NCBI GenBank assembly: GCA_017651425.1
Contig: JAGCCZ010000069.1
Coordinates: 1-63,460, forward strand
DNA length: 63,460 bases
Direction of reading: 5' to 3'
Source: Bacteroidales bacterium
GTDB taxonomy: Bacteria > Bacteroidota > Bacteroidia > Bacteroidales > WCHB1-69
Shown: positions 18,511 through 27,929 of the stretch, in pieces
Layout of the letters: each line of letters begins with the position of its first letter
Position numbering within the stretch: the first letter of the stretch is position 1
Notes under the pieces: generated by a model
The model's input: only the letters and a program-made list of their open reading frames with translations
Databases searched by the model: none
Told to the model about the DNA's origin: nothing
Made by a program: the position numbers and the translations under genes

Positions 18511-18519
18511 TATGTTTGC
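18511..18519 (+). promoter_or_regulatory. Promoter -7 box for purB
   Basis: TATGTTTGC, 20 nt before the purB ATG at 18540. Confidence 0.7.
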
Positions 18520-18539
18520 ACCTCCAATAAAACAATGCT

Positions 18540-19847
18540 ATGATACCACGTTATTCCCGCCCGGAGATGAGCGCCGTTTGGACCGAAGAGAACAAGTTCG
18601 GTGCCTATTTGAAAGTCGAAATTGAAGCCGCCGCCGCATGGAGCGAGCTGGGGGTGATCCCTGCCGATGATGTCCGCAAGCTGCGTGAAAAGGCCACCTT
18701 CAAGGTGGAGCGTATCTATGAAATCGAGCAGCAAACCCGCCACGACATTGTGGCCTTCACCCGCGCTGTCAGCGAATCGTTGGGCGACGAACGCAAATGG
18801 GTTCACTATGGCCTGACCTCCACCGATGTGGTGGACACCGCCAACGGCTATCTGCTGAAACAGGCTGACGCCATTCTCCGTCAGGACCTCTTGCATTTCA
18901 TGGAAATACTGAAAAAACGAGCATACGAGTTTCAGAACACACCCTGCATCGGACGCACACACGGCGTACATGCCGACATCACCGCGCTCGGACTCAAATG
19001 GGCCTTGTGGTACGAGGAGATGAAACGCAACCTCACCCGCTTCGACATGGCTGCTGCCGATGTGGAGTGTGGCAAAATCAGCGGTGCCGTCGGCAACTTC
19101 GCCAACACCCCGCCTTTTGTGCAGGACTATGTTTGCGAGAAACTGGGCATCCACTCTGCCAACATCTCCACCCAGGTGCTGCAGCGCGACCGCCACGCCC
19201 ACTACATGGGCACCCTCGCCCTCATAGGCTCCACCATGGAGCAGATGGCCATGGAAGTGCGCCATTGGCAACGCACGGAACTCCGTGAGGCCGAAGAGGC
19301 TTTCGGCAAAGGCCAGAAGGGCTCCTCCGCCATGCCCCACAAACGCAACCCCATCGGGAGCGAGAACATCTGCGGCTGCGCCCGCATCCTCCGGGGATAC
19401 ATGCTCTCCGCATACGAGGACATCCCCCTCTGGCACGAACGCGACATCTCCCACTCCTCCGCCGAGCGCATCATGCTCCCCGATGCCACCATCCTCCTCG
19501 ACTATATGCTCAATCGCTTTGGACGCATCCTCGAGAATTTGGTCGTTTTCCCAGACAATATGCTCCAGCATATCTACATGACTCACAAGGTGATCTTTGC
19601 GCAACGTGTCATGACAGCCCTCATCAACAAGGGCTTCGCCCGCGAGGCCGCCTACGACCTCGTGCAACCCATCGCCATGAAAGCGTGGTTCGACGGTGAA
19701 GACTACCAGGAACTCCTGCTGCAAAATGAGACCATCCGCGCTAATTTCACCCCCGAAGAGCTGGCCCAGTGCTTTACACTCGAATATTACATGAAAGAGG
19801 TGCCGACCATCTTTGAAAGGGTGTTTGGGGAGAAAGGTGCGAACTAA
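18540..19847 (+). CDS. purB: Adenylosuccinate lyase
   Basis: PurB cleaves SAICAR and adenylosuccinate in purine synthesis. The 435-residue protein has the fumarase/aspartase-superfamily signature [11 protein letters not shown] around residue 265, the conserved TSTDVVDTA near residue 95, and [14 protein letters not shown] with the catalytic His. Length fits the short bacterial class. It lies alone downstream of its own promoter. Confidence 0.97.
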   Translation: MIPRYSRPEMSAVWTEENKFGAYLKVEIEAAAAWSELGVIPADDVRKLREKATFKVERIYEIEQQTRHDIVAFTRAVSESLGDERKWVHYGLTSTDVVDTANGYLLKQADAILRQDLLHFMEILKKRAYEFQNTPCIGRTHGVHADITALGLKWALWYEEMKRNLTRFDMAAADVECGKISGAVGNFANTPPFVQDYVCEKLGIHSANISTQVLQRDRHAHYMGTLALIGSTMEQMAMEVRHWQRTELREAEEAFGKGQKGSSAMPHKRNPIGSENICGCARILRGYMLSAYEDIPLWHERDISHSSAERIMLPDATILLDYMLNRFGRILENLVVFPDNMLQHIYMTHKVIFAQRVMTALINKGFAREAAYDLVQPIAMKAWFDGEDYQELLLQNETIRANFTPEELAQCFTLEYYMKEVPTIFERVFGEKGAN

Positions 19848-19898
19848 ACTATTAAATCATTGAATATTAAGAGATTATTTGGTTAAGGTTTGGGGTGA

Positions 19899-19930
19899 TA
19901 AATTAAGAAATTAAGAAACTAAGAAATTAA
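19899..19930 (+). repeat. Octanucleotide tandem repeat (GAAAYTAA)n before upp
   Basis: Four 8-bp units: TAAATTAA, GAAATTAA, GAAACTAA, GAAATTAA, ending 3 nt before the upp ATG. It is the same unit family as 982-1028. Confidence 0.8.
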
Positions 19931-19933
19931 GAT

Positions 19934-20593
19934 ATGAATAGTGGTTTGAATATCCTTGGCAACCAGAATTCGTTGTTCAATCAGTTTATCTCCGAGATTC
20001 GGAACAGCGATGTACAAAGCGACAGTTTGCGTTTCCGTCGTAATTTGGAGCGCATTGGCGAGATTTTCGCCTACGAAATCAGCAAGACATTGCCCTATGA
20101 GGAGCGTGAAGTCGTGACCCCGTTGGGAATCGCTAACATTCCTGTGTTGGCCGACTATCCCGTGTTGGCGACCATCCTGCGCGCAGGCCTCCCCATGCAC
20201 CAGGGTATGCTCAACTATTTCGACAGAAGCCAAAATGCCTTCATCACTGCCTTCCGCAAGTATGAGAAGGACGGCACTTTTGAAATCGAGGTCGATTACC
20301 TATCTTCACCCGCCATTGATGACAAGATTCTGATCATGGCCGACCCGATGCTGGCTACCGGTCAGTCTATGGTGCTCGCATACGAGGAGATGCTCACCAA
20401 GGGTGACCCTGTACACACCCATCTTGTCAGCATCATCGCCTCCCGCCAGGGTTTGGATTACTTGCAGTCACACGTTTCTCCCACCAACACCACCATCTGG
20501 GTTGGCGCCGTGGACGAGGAACTGACCGCCCACTCCTATATCGTGCCCGGCCTCGGTGACGCCGGCGACCTGGCCTACGGCATCAAGGAATAA
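19934..20593 (+). CDS. upp: Uracil phosphoribosyltransferase
   Basis: The 219-residue protein salvages uracil to UMP using PRPP. The PRPP loop is ADPMLATGQSM around residue 137. TILRAGLPMHQGM near residue 78 is the conserved second motif, and the C-terminal PGLGDAGDLAYG is the uracil-binding hood. The start is immediately after the octamer repeat; no canonical -7 box is evident in the 86-bp gap after purB, so it may be read through from purB. It converges on the next gene with a 2-bp gap. Confidence 0.95.
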   Translation: MNSGLNILGNQNSLFNQFISEIRNSDVQSDSLRFRRNLERIGEIFAYEISKTLPYEEREVVTPLGIANIPVLADYPVLATILRAGLPMHQGMLNYFDRSQNAFITAFRKYEKDGTFEIEVDYLSSPAIDDKILIMADPMLATGQSMVLAYEEMLTKGDPVHTHLVSIIASRQGLDYLQSHVSPTNTTIWVGAVDEELTAHSYIVPGLGDAGDLAYGIKE

Positions 20594-20595
20594 CC

Positions 20596-21123
20596 CTACA
20601 ACGTGATGACTTCATCCACAGGACGGTCGTGAGGTTCCGTGGGAATGGACTCCACAAATTGAAAATCAAAGCATATCCCGATGGTCTTCACCTCGGGATA
20701 TTTTGAAAGGAAACGGTCGTAATAGCCACGTCCGCGCCCTAAGCGATGCCCGTCGCGGTCGAAGGCCATGCCTGGCACTACAATGAGATCCAAAGATCCT
20801 ACATACGGCTTGTTCTTTGGCTCAAGAATATGAAAATCACCTTCTTGCATTTCGCTTTCATCGGTCACCTCCACAGGAATGATGTCATCGCCTGCCACGG
20901 TTGGCAAAATGATTCGTTTGCTTTTTTTCCAAGTGTCGATAAAGTCCATGGTTTGAACCTCGTCGGGCAACGAGGCATAGAGCATCACCCGTTCCGCCGC
21001 AACAAACGCGGGGTGTGCGGCCAATTTCATCATGATGCGCTCCGATTGCGCCTTGAGTTCCTCCGGCGTGTGCTCTTTCTTTCGTCTCCGAATCTCCTGT
21101 CGTAAACTTTTCTTGTCCATCAT
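20596..21123 (-). CDS. 5-formyltetrahydrofolate cyclo-ligase
   Basis: The 175-residue protein converts 5-formyl-THF to 5,10-methenyl-THF with ATP. The family features are N-terminal KKSLRQEIRRRKK, MLYASLPDEVQTM, and the C-terminal ATP-binding GRGRGYYDRFLSKYPEVKTIGICFD region (key residues GRGxGYYDR). The start may be the first or second Met of MMDKK. A -7 box lies at 21221. Confidence 0.92.
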   Translation of the reverse strand: MMDKKSLRQEIRRRKKEHTPEELKAQSERIMMKLAAHPAFVAAERVMLYASLPDEVQTMDFIDTWKKSKRIILPTVAGDDIIPVEVTDESEMQEGDFHILEPKNKPYVGSLDLIVVPGMAFDRDGHRLGRGRGYYDRFLSKYPEVKTIGICFDFQFVESIPTEPHDRPVDEVITL

Positions 21124-21220
21124 GGCAATTATTTAGGGATAAAGTGTCACTTTTTATTTTTCAAAACAGGTAAAAAAGAATGCTTTAGTTGAAAAGCAGA
21201 ATTTTTTCATCTTTCGCTGC

Positions 21221-21229
21221 GCAAAAGTA
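21221..21229 (-). promoter_or_regulatory. Promoter -7 box for formyl-THF cyclo-ligase
   Basis: TACTTTTGC on the minus strand, 97 nt before the start at 21123. Confidence 0.55.
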
Positions 21230-21297
21230 CACAAAAATTGCTAAAAATCAAAAGGAAAAAACCAGTTTTCACCAGACAGAACCAACTGTTTTTTTGC

Positions 21298-21306
21298 TAT
21301 CTTTGC
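21298..21306 (+). promoter_or_regulatory. Promoter -7 box for C25 protease-surE unit
   Basis: TATCTTTGC, 25 nt before the protease ATG at 21332. Confidence 0.7.
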
Positions 21307-21331
21307 GCGCTTTTTACAAAACACTTTTTTT

Positions 21332-24300
21332 ATGAAATATTCTCTTTGGAAAAACTCCCTTTTATTCCTCATTTTACTTGTTTTCACTGTGACGGTCGGC
21401 TATGCGCAAGGCATCCGTTTCACCTTGTTGGAATCGACTTCTGACGGTGCCGTGGTGCGTGTGGAGTATCCAAACTACAAATGTACTCCTGTGGATGTGA
21501 ATGGTGTCGTGATGCAAAAGTTGTCCATGCCGCAGGCCTACCCCGTTTTGGAGACCGGTGCCCCGGAAATGCTGCAGACCGCCGTTTCGCTCATCGTGCC
21601 CGACGGTAGTAACCCCACGGTGGAAGTGCTGGAGTCCGACTATACGTTGGTGCGCAATTTTGAACTGGTCCCGTCCAAGGGCCGCCTTTACCGCAACGTG
21701 GACCCCGCCACTGTGGGCTATGTGAAGGGAGCCTCCTATTTTGAGAACAGGTTCCTGAACGACAATACGGTCCATGTGGGCGAGACCTACCGCCTGCGCG
21801 ACTATAGCGGTGTGGCCCTGCATTTTTACCCCTTCGCCTATAATCCCGTCAGCAAGCAACTGAAAGCCTATAGCAGCATGACCGTGCGTGTCCGCTACAA
21901 CTCCCGTGCGGGCATCCGCCACCTCGACCGCGTGGCCAAGGGCTTCAATGACATCTATGCCACTCACTTCCTGAACTATAGCACCGTCAAGTCCACCCCG
22001 CTGGAAGAGCACGGTGACATGCTCATTCTCGCTCCCGATAACTTTTGTGAAGCCATGGAGCCGTACGCCACATGGAAAAAACGCAACGGCTATGCCGCCG
22101 AAATCGTTCCCCTCTCCGTGGCCGGCAGCACCAGCACCGCCATCAAGAACTACATCCGAAACTACTACAACAGTCATAACCTGGCATACGTGATTCTTGT
22201 GGGCGATAACCAGCAGTTCCCCACCATCAGCGCGGGAGGCAACATCAGTGACAACTACTACGGTGAACTCGTGGGCAACGACAACTACCCCGATATTATC
22301 ATCGGAAAGATCTCCGCTGAAAACCTCAATCAGGTGAGCACCCAGATCAACAAATTCATCCAGTACGAAAAGGATCCGCAGGAAACAGCCCATCTTCCCG
22401 TGTTCTTGGGGATCGCCTCCGACCAAGGGCCGGGTGACAACAACGAGTACGACTACGCCCACATTCGCAACATTGACAATATCTTGATGAACTACACCTA
22501 TACTTCCGGTTATGAAATGTTCGAAGGAAGCCAAGGCGGACTTGACGCTTCTGGAAACCCGACAGCCTCAATGGTGGCGCAGGCCTTGAACAGCGGCGTG
22601 GGCATCATCAATTATTGCGGCCACGGCTCCGAGACCTCTTGGTCGTCATCCAACTTCAGTGTCAGCAATGTCAATAGCTTGACCAACTACAACAAACTCC
22701 CGTTCATCATCTCCGTGGCCTGTGTGAACGGCGCCTACAACGGTCGTACCTGCTTTGCGGAGGCATGGCTGCGCGCCGAGAAGAACGGGCAGCCCACCGG
22801 CGCTGTGGGTGCGCTGATGTCCACCATCAATCAGCCTTGGGACCCGCCAATGTGCGCCCAAGACCGCATGATAGAACTGCTTACCGGTGCCAACAACACG
22901 GCACAACGCCACACATTCGGCTGCATCACGTTCAATGGCATCATCCACATGCTGGATGTCTATAATGACTACGAGGTCTCGCGCACATGGGTTCTCTTCG
23001 GCGACCCTGCCCTGCAAGTGCGTACCGCTGTGCCCCAGAACCTCTTGGTTGACCATCCTATCTCCTTGCCTTTTGGCGTCAGCGATGTGACATTCACATC
23101 CGCCGTTTCCGGTGCACGAGTCACCTTGATGTGCCATGACCAAATCATCGCCCAAGGCAGTATCCAGGGCGGCTCCCTCGCTATGGAACTCCCCGCCACC
23201 TTGACGGTCGGAGATACTGTCCAAGTGTTGGCCACCGCCCTCAACTACGTGCCCTATCAGGGCAGCTTCCAACTCGTTCCCAATGATGGTCCCTTCTTGA
23301 TATGCCAAAACTTTGTCCTCAACGATGACAAAAACCACAACGGTTTGGCCGACTATGGCGAGACCGTGACCATAGATGCCGTCATGAAGAATATCGGCAC
23401 CCAGCCCGCCAACAACAGTACGGTGCAGATATCTTCCTCCGACCCCTACATTACAATCCTTGACAACAGCTTGACGGTCGCCACCATGGCAGCGGATGCT
23501 ATGCAGACCTTCACTGCTGCGTTTCAACTCAGGGTGTCTAACGAAGCCCCGGCCTTCCACGACGCCAATATCCAATTGGCTATCACAACGGAAGGGGAAA
23601 CCCGTAATTTCAACCGTACCCTGAAACTGCACGCCCCCATGTTCCAGTCGGGTGATGTCGTCGTGGACGATGCCCAGACCGGCAATGGCGACGGCAGGCT
23701 CGACATCGGCGAAACAGCCCGCCTTAGAATTCCCATTACCAATGTCGGCAACGGGATATCCCACGTGGGCAACATCACTGCCACAAATCCAGATGGCAAC
23801 CTGACCATCAATCGTGGTGTTTACGACCTGCCAGGAATGGCTGTCAATGGTATTAAAATACTGGAAATCAATGTGAAATCCAATTCGGAGCAACCCACTT
23901 CTTCCACGATACGCCTTACGGTGTTTTCCAATGACGATTTCCGTCAAGTTCTGGAAATTCCTGTGAAAATCGGCTCTGTGCAGGAAGACTTCGAGACAGG
24001 AGACTTTACGGCTTTTGAATGGTCGAATAACGGTTCACATCCTTGGACCATCACAACACAAAATCCGTACGAGGGTACATACGCAGCACGTTCCGGGCAA
24101 ATCGGGAACAGCGCCAGCAGCACCATGTCCATTACTCGTACGCATGAAAGTGCCGACACACTGTCGTTCTATTACAGGGTCTCCTCCGAACAAGACTACG
24201 ACTTCCTGAAATTCTACATTGACAACCAAGTCAAGGAGAGTTGGAGCGGCAATGTCGGATGGACGCGCTATAGCATTTTAGTGCCCGCTGGCACCCATAC

Positions 24301-24670
24301 CTACAAGTGGCAATATGTGAAGGATGCGTATGTCAGCTCCGGCAGCGACTTGGCTGCCATCGATGCCATCAGCTTCCCCTGCCTTGGGAAAACCAGCACA
24401 GACATTGTGGATTATTTCGTGAGCGACATTGTGGCTCTCCCCAATCCTACCACTGGTTCCGTGACGCTGCAGCTGCCCGTCGACCTCGCTGAATCTAACG
24501 TCCAGTGCCAAGTTTTTGATTTGACGGGACGGCTTCTGATGCAACAGGAGATTTCCGCCGACAAGTCTGTCATCTCCTTGGAAAACCTGACTGCCGGAAT
24601 GTATCTCCTCAAAATTTTGGATACATACAATAAAAATGTTTTAGGAACGATTAAGGTTATCAAAAAATAA
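21332..24670 (+). CDS. Gingipain-like C25 family cysteine protease with T9SS sorting domain
   Basis: The 1112-residue secreted protein has a signal peptide (KNSLLFLILLVFTVTVGYAQ), a propeptide-like N-terminal region to about residue 210, then a C25 catalytic domain. The predicted catalytic dyad is H431 in YCGHGSETSW and C464 in SVACVNG, 33 residues apart, as between H211 and C244 of RgpB. Beta-sandwich domains follow. Residues of about 885-1015 resemble the cleaved-adhesin/hemagglutinin domains of gingipains (EDFETGDF, HPWTITTQNPYEG, LSFYYRVSS). The C-terminus is a T9SS type A sorting domain (LPNPTTGSVTLQ to GTIKVIKK). It should be secreted and surface-attached or released. surE starts 3 nt downstream. 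Confidence 0.93.
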   Translation: MKYSLWKNSLLFLILLVFTVTVGYAQGIRFTLLESTSDGAVVRVEYPNYKCTPVDVNGVVMQKLSMPQAYPVLETGAPEMLQTAVSLIVPDGSNPTVEVLESDYTLVRNFELVPSKGRLYRNVDPATVGYVKGASYFENRFLNDNTVHVGETYRLRDYSGVALHFYPFAYNPVSKQLKAYSSMTVRVRYNSRAGIRHLDRVAKGFNDIYATHFLNYSTVKSTPLEEHGDMLILAPDNFCEAMEPYATWKKRNGYAAEIVPLSVAGSTSTAIKNYIRNYYNSHNLAYVILVGDNQQFPTISAGGNISDNYYGELVGNDNYPDIIIGKISAENLNQVSTQINKFIQYEKDPQETAHLPVFLGIASDQGPGDNNEYDYAHIRNIDNILMNYTYTSGYEMFEGSQGGLDASGNPTASMVAQALNSGVGIINYCGHGSETSWSSSNFSVSNVNSLTNYNKLPFIISVACVNGAYNGRTCFAEAWLRAEKNGQPTGAVGALMSTINQPWDPPMCAQDRMIELLTGANNTAQRHTFGCITFNGIIHMLDVYNDYEVSRTWVLFGDPALQVRTAVPQNLLVDHPISLPFGVSDVTFTSAVSGARVTLMCHDQIIAQGSIQGGSLAMELPATLTVGDTVQVLATALNYVPYQGSFQLVPNDGPFLICQNFVLNDDKNHNGLADYGETVTIDAVMKNIGTQPANNSTVQISSSDPYITILDNSLTVATMAADAMQTFTAAFQLRVSNEAPAFHDANIQLAITTEGETRNFNRTLKLHAPMFQSGDVVVDDAQTGNGDGRLDIGETARLRIPITNVGNGISHVGNITATNPDGNLTINRGVYDLPGMAVNGIKILEINVKSNSEQPTSSTIRLTVFSNDDFRQVLEIPVKIGSVQEDFETGDFTAFEWSNNGSHPWTITTQNPYEGTYAARSGQIGNSASSTMSITRTHESADTLSFYYRVSSEQDYDFLKFYIDNQVKESWSGNVGWTRYSILVPAGTHTYKWQYVKDAYVSSGSDLAAIDAISFPCLGKTSTDIVDYFVSDIVALPNPTTGSVTLQLPVDLAESNVQCQVFDLTGRLLMQQEISADKSVISLENLTAGMYLLKILDTYNKNVLGTIKVIKK

Positions 24671-24673
24671 GAG

Positions 24674-25459
24674 ATGATAGAAAAAAGACCTTTGATATTG
24701 GTGGTGAACGACGATGGCTACGAGGCGAAAGGTCTTGATGCCATGGTGGAGATTGCCTCCTCCTTCGGCGAGACTTACGTGGTGGCCCCCGACCGTGCCC
24801 AGTCGGGCAAGGCACATGCCGTCACGATGAACGAGCCGCTGCGACTCAATCACTACAAGACTGTGAACGGTGTCCAATATTGGCGCACCAACGGAACTCC
24901 CACTGACTGCATGAAGCTCGGTCAGAAGGTCCTGCTCAAGGACCGCCAGGTGGACCTTGTGCTCTCAGGCATCAACCACGGCTCCAACTCATCCGTCAGC
25001 CTCATCTATTCCGGCACCATGGCAGCCGCCTTGGAAGCCTGCTTTGACAACATCCCCGCCGTGGGGCTCTCCCTGCTCGACTATTCGCCCGCCGCCGACT
25101 TCACCGCCGCTGTGCATTATGGCAAACTGATTGTCGGCCAAGTGCTCGAAAAGGGCATCCCTCCATATACCTGCCTGAATGTCAACTTCCCCAAGGCCTC
25201 CATTGAGGAGATTAAGGGCATTAAAATCACGAGACAGACCAAAGGCTACTGGCATGAGGAACTGGAGCCACGCACCGACCCATACGGCGGCACCTACTAC
25301 TGGCTCGCCGGCTATTTGGTGAATACCGACGAGGGCGAGGATACCTGCGAGTGGGCCTTGCACCACAACTATATTTCCGTGCAGCCCGTTCATCCCGACA
25401 TGACGGCCTACCAAGCTATGAACGATATTAAATATTTGGAAAATGAATTTAAAGGATAA
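24674..25459 (+). CDS. surE: 5'/3'-nucleotidase SurE
   Basis: The 261-residue protein has the SurE metal site LVVNDDGYEAKGL (Asp-Asp), APDRAQSGKAHAVT, and the conserved Asn in SGINHGSNSS. It dephosphorylates nucleoside monophosphates. It lies 3 nt after the C25 protease gene, overlaps the next gene by 17 bp, and shares the protease promoter. Pairing with a surface protease is probably incidental. Confidence 0.95.
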   Translation: MIEKRPLILVVNDDGYEAKGLDAMVEIASSFGETYVVAPDRAQSGKAHAVTMNEPLRLNHYKTVNGVQYWRTNGTPTDCMKLGQKVLLKDRQVDLVLSGINHGSNSSVSLIYSGTMAAALEACFDNIPAVGLSLLDYSPAADFTAAVHYGKLIVGQVLEKGIPPYTCLNVNFPKASIEEIKGIKITRQTKGYWHEELEPRTDPYGGTYYWLAGYLVNTDEGEDTCEWALHHNYISVQPVHPDMTAYQAMNDIKYLENEFKG

Positions 25460-25760
25460 ACTTCGTAAAGACTCTTTTGGCTTGGGCGTTATTCTCGGCC
25501 TGGCCCTTCCTATTGTTCTGTTCGCCATTATGTTTGGCGTGCTTTTGATAATGGTGCATGTGCGCCCCGACATGCTGATGCGCAGCCCCGATCTCTACAA
25601 GAACGTGGTGCCCAAGCTCATTCTCATAGCCATGTTGCCCTCCATCTTCCTTATGCGGCACTATTTGCTGAACCTGAAATACGACAAGACAGGGCGCGGT
25701 ATTCTCACTGCCACCCTCATCCTCGCCGTGGCGTTCGTGGTGACGCAGTTCGCGTTGTAA
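25443..25760 (+). CDS. Small three-helix inner-membrane protein
   Basis: The 105-residue protein has three hydrophobic segments: FGLGVILGLALPIVLFAIMF, VPKLILIAMLPSIFLM and ILTATLILAVAFVVTQF. It starts inside surE (17-bp overlap in another frame), a strong sign of translational coupling. I recall similar small proteins after surE in other Bacteroidales, but no function is known to me. Confidence 0.7.
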   Translation: MNLKDKLRKDSFGLGVILGLALPIVLFAIMFGVLLIMVHVRPDMLMRSPDLYKNVVPKLILIAMLPSIFLMRHYLLNLKYDKTGRGILTATLILAVAFVVTQFAL

Positions 25761-25790
25761 CACGTTTTTTGGGAATGTCAAAAAATCATT

Positions 25791-25838
25791 GTAGGGACGT
25801 CACATTGTGGCGTCCCTACATTATTGTGGCATCCCTAC
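25791..25838. repeat. Palindromic repeat plus extra right half-unit, variant family member
   Basis: GTAGGGACGTCACA and TGTGGCGTCCCTAC form an imperfect inverted repeat (25791-25819), followed by a second right arm TGTGGCATCCCTAC. It lies between convergent genes and could act as a bidirectional terminator. The layout matches the element at 53012-53093, though the arm reads GTAGGGACG rather than GTAGAGACG. Confidence 0.7.
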
Positions 25839-25861
25839 ATTATGTTATTATATGATGTTGG

Positions 25862-27028
25862 TTATCTGTTGAAAAACTGTCTTACCCGATTGAAGACACT
25901 GCGGTCGTTTTTGCCCGGCTTGGGCGTGAAATTCTCGCGGGTACTCAATTTTTCCATGATTTCCTTCTCCTCCTTGGTGAGTGCCTTCGGCGTCCAGACG
26001 TTGACGTTGACGATGAGGTCGCCGACGTTGCGCGACTGTATCTGGGGCAGGCCTTTGCCCTGGAGACGCAGTATCTGGCCGCTCTGGGTGCCTGCCGCAA
26101 TCTTGATCTTGACCTTGCCGCCGAGGGTCGGAATTTCGACCGAGGTGCCGAGGGCTGCCTGCGGAAAGCTGATGTAGTAATTGAGGTACAAGTTGTTGCC
26201 ATCTCGCTCGAAGATGTCGTGATCGGCCACCTCGATAACGACGAAAAGGTCGCCGTTGACACCGCCGTTCTGGGCAGCATGGCCCTTGCCGCGCATGGTG
26301 AGCTGCATGTCGTTGTCAACACCCGCGGGGATGGCTATGGTGAGCATCTCCTCACCCTGCACTATGCCGTTGCCATGACAATGGGGACAGGGATCCTTGA
26401 TGATCTCGCCCGTGCCTCCGCAACGGGAGCAGACGGACACCTGCTGCATGATGCCGAACATGCTGCGCTGCTGGTGTACCTCCTGGCCGGAACCGTGGCA
26501 GATGGGACAGGTCTCCTTGCTGTGCTCGTCTTTGGCACCCGTGCCGTGACAGTGGTTGCACGGGACGTATTTCTTTATCTTGACTTTTTTCTCCGTTCCA
26601 GTGGCCACTTCTTCCAATGTGAGCTTGACTTTGATACGGAGATTTCCGCCTTTGCGCACGGTGCGTTGGCCACTGCTCCTGCCACCGCCGCCAAAAAGGT
26701 CGCCGATGTTGAAGCCGAAGCCGCCTCCCCCGCCGAACACGTCGGAAAAATGGCTGATGATGTCGTTGATGTTGAATCCGGAAAAATCGGACGCGGCACC
26801 GCCCATGCCGGCATGGCCGAACTGATCGTAACGCGCCTTTTTGTCAGGGTTGCTCAGCACATCGTATGCCTCCGCAGCCTCTTTGAACTTCTCCTCCGCC
26901 TCCTTGTCGCCCGGATTCCGGTCGGGATGATATTGCATGGCCTTCTTCCGATAGGCCTTCTTTATCTCGTCTGTCGAGGCGCTCTTGTCCACGCCCAGCA
27001 CTTCGTAATAGTCTCTCTTTTCTGCCAT
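25862..27028 (-). CDS. dnaJ: Chaperone DnaJ
   Basis: The 388-residue Hsp40 has a J domain with the HPD motif ([11 protein letters not shown]), then a Gly/Phe-rich linker ([17 protein letters not shown]). Four zinc-finger CxxCxGxG repeats follow ([36 protein letters not shown]), then the substrate-binding C-terminal domains. It is complete and type I. It stimulates DnaK together with GrpE, encoded 29 nt upstream on the same strand; dnaK is not in the window. Confidence 0.97.
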   Translation of the reverse strand: MAEKRDYYEVLGVDKSASTDEIKKAYRKKAMQYHPDRNPGDKEAEEKFKEAAEAYDVLSNPDKKARYDQFGHAGMGGAASDFSGFNINDIISHFSDVFGGGGGFGFNIGDLFGGGGRSSGQRTVRKGGNLRIKVKLTLEEVATGTEKKVKIKKYVPCNHCHGTGAKDEHSKETCPICHGSGQEVHQQRSMFGIMQQVSVCSRCGGTGEIIKDPCPHCHGNGIVQGEEMLTIAIPAGVDNDMQLTMRGKGHAAQNGGVNGDLFVVIEVADHDIFERDGNNLYLNYYISFPQAALGTSVEIPTLGGKVKIKIAAGTQSGQILRLQGKGLPQIQSRNVGDLIVNVNVWTPKALTKEEKEIMEKLSTRENFTPKPGKNDRSVFNRVRQFFNR

Positions 27029-27057
27029 AATCTTGCGATTTTAAAAGATGTGAACGA

Positions 27058-27699
27058 TTATTGGCCGACCACCACCTTGGCGTAGCGTATCACTTTGTCC
27101 TTTAACTTGTAGCCCTTCTCGGTGACATCGATGACTTTGCCCTTGTCCTCCTCTTTGTCGGTGGGGAAATGGGTTACCGCCTCGTGGAAGTCGGTGTCAA
27201 AAACTTCGCCAACAGCCTTGATCTCTTCTACGTCAAAACGTTTGAGAAGTTGTAATAATTTGTTGTATATCAATATGAAGCCGTCTTTTATGGCCTGGGT
27301 ATCCTCCACTTTCTCGTTGGCGGCAATGGCACGCTCGAAATCGTCAAGAACGGGCAGCAGGCTCACAATGACCTTCTCGGAAGCCGTGGAGAGGAGGTCG
27401 AGTTTTTCCTTGTTGACACGCTTTTTGTAGTTGTCGAATTCAGAGAAGAGACGCAGAAAACGGTCGTTCAACTCCGCTTTCTCTATTTTGGCCTCCTCTA
27501 GCTTTTTTTCCAACTCTTCGATGCGCGCTTTCTCCTTGTGGTTTTTCCTTGAAAAGATGCTTTTTTTGGCATTGTTGTCGGCATTGTCGGATTCTGTGGC
27601 GACATCTGCCATATTGTCAGTTTTCGGAGTCTCTTCGGTTACGGGCTCTTGTGGCTCCTGATTTTCAATGGTCGGGTCAATATCCTTTTCGTTTTTCAT
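27058..27699 (-). CDS. grpE: Nucleotide exchange factor GrpE
   Basis: The 213-residue protein has an acidic, disordered N-terminus, a long coiled coil (RIEELEKKLEEAKIEKAELNDRFLRLFSEFDNYKKR region, about 60-110) and the C-terminal beta domain (EAVTHFPTDKEEDKGKVIDV). It releases ADP from DnaK. I use the Met at 27699 (MKNEKD); a Met seven codons upstream is also possible. It is the first gene of the grpE-dnaJ pair. Confidence 0.93.
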   Translation of the reverse strand: MKNEKDIDPTIENQEPQEPVTEETPKTDNMADVATESDNADNNAKKSIFSRKNHKEKARIEELEKKLEEAKIEKAELNDRFLRLFSEFDNYKKRVNKEKLDLLSTASEKVIVSLLPVLDDFERAIAANEKVEDTQAIKDGFILIYNKLLQLLKRFDVEEIKAVGEVFDTDFHEAVTHFPTDKEEDKGKVIDVTEKGYKLKDKVIRYAKVVVGQ

Positions 27700-27766
27700 A
27701 ATATGTTTATTTTTAATCATTTACAATCCACAATACATTTGCGGGTGTACAGGCAAGCACACTCGC

Positions 27767-27775
27767 GCGAAGATA
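27767..27775 (-). promoter_or_regulatory. Possible promoter -7 box for grpE-dnaJ
   Basis: TATCTTCGC on the minus strand has one mismatch to TAnnTTTGC and lies 67 nt before the grpE start. No CIRCE-like element is seen. Confidence 0.3.
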
Positions 27776-27864
27776 AAAGCAAAAAATTTGCCAAACTTTC
27801 TGACATGACAAAAAGGGAATTACATATCAAATGGCACAAATTGTTTCATCAGGTATATAACTAC

Positions 27865-27898
27865 AAAAAAAAGGCGGCACCTGATGGCACCGCCTTGT
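27865..27898 (-). terminator. Rho-independent terminator after ackA
   Basis: On the minus strand, AAGGCGG pairs with CCGCCTT and an inner CC with GG across a CA/CA bulge, followed by a run of at least six T. It lies 32 nt past the ackA stop. Confidence 0.7.
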
Positions 27899-27929
27899 GA
27901 TTACATTAATATAATGTATTGGTAAGGAT

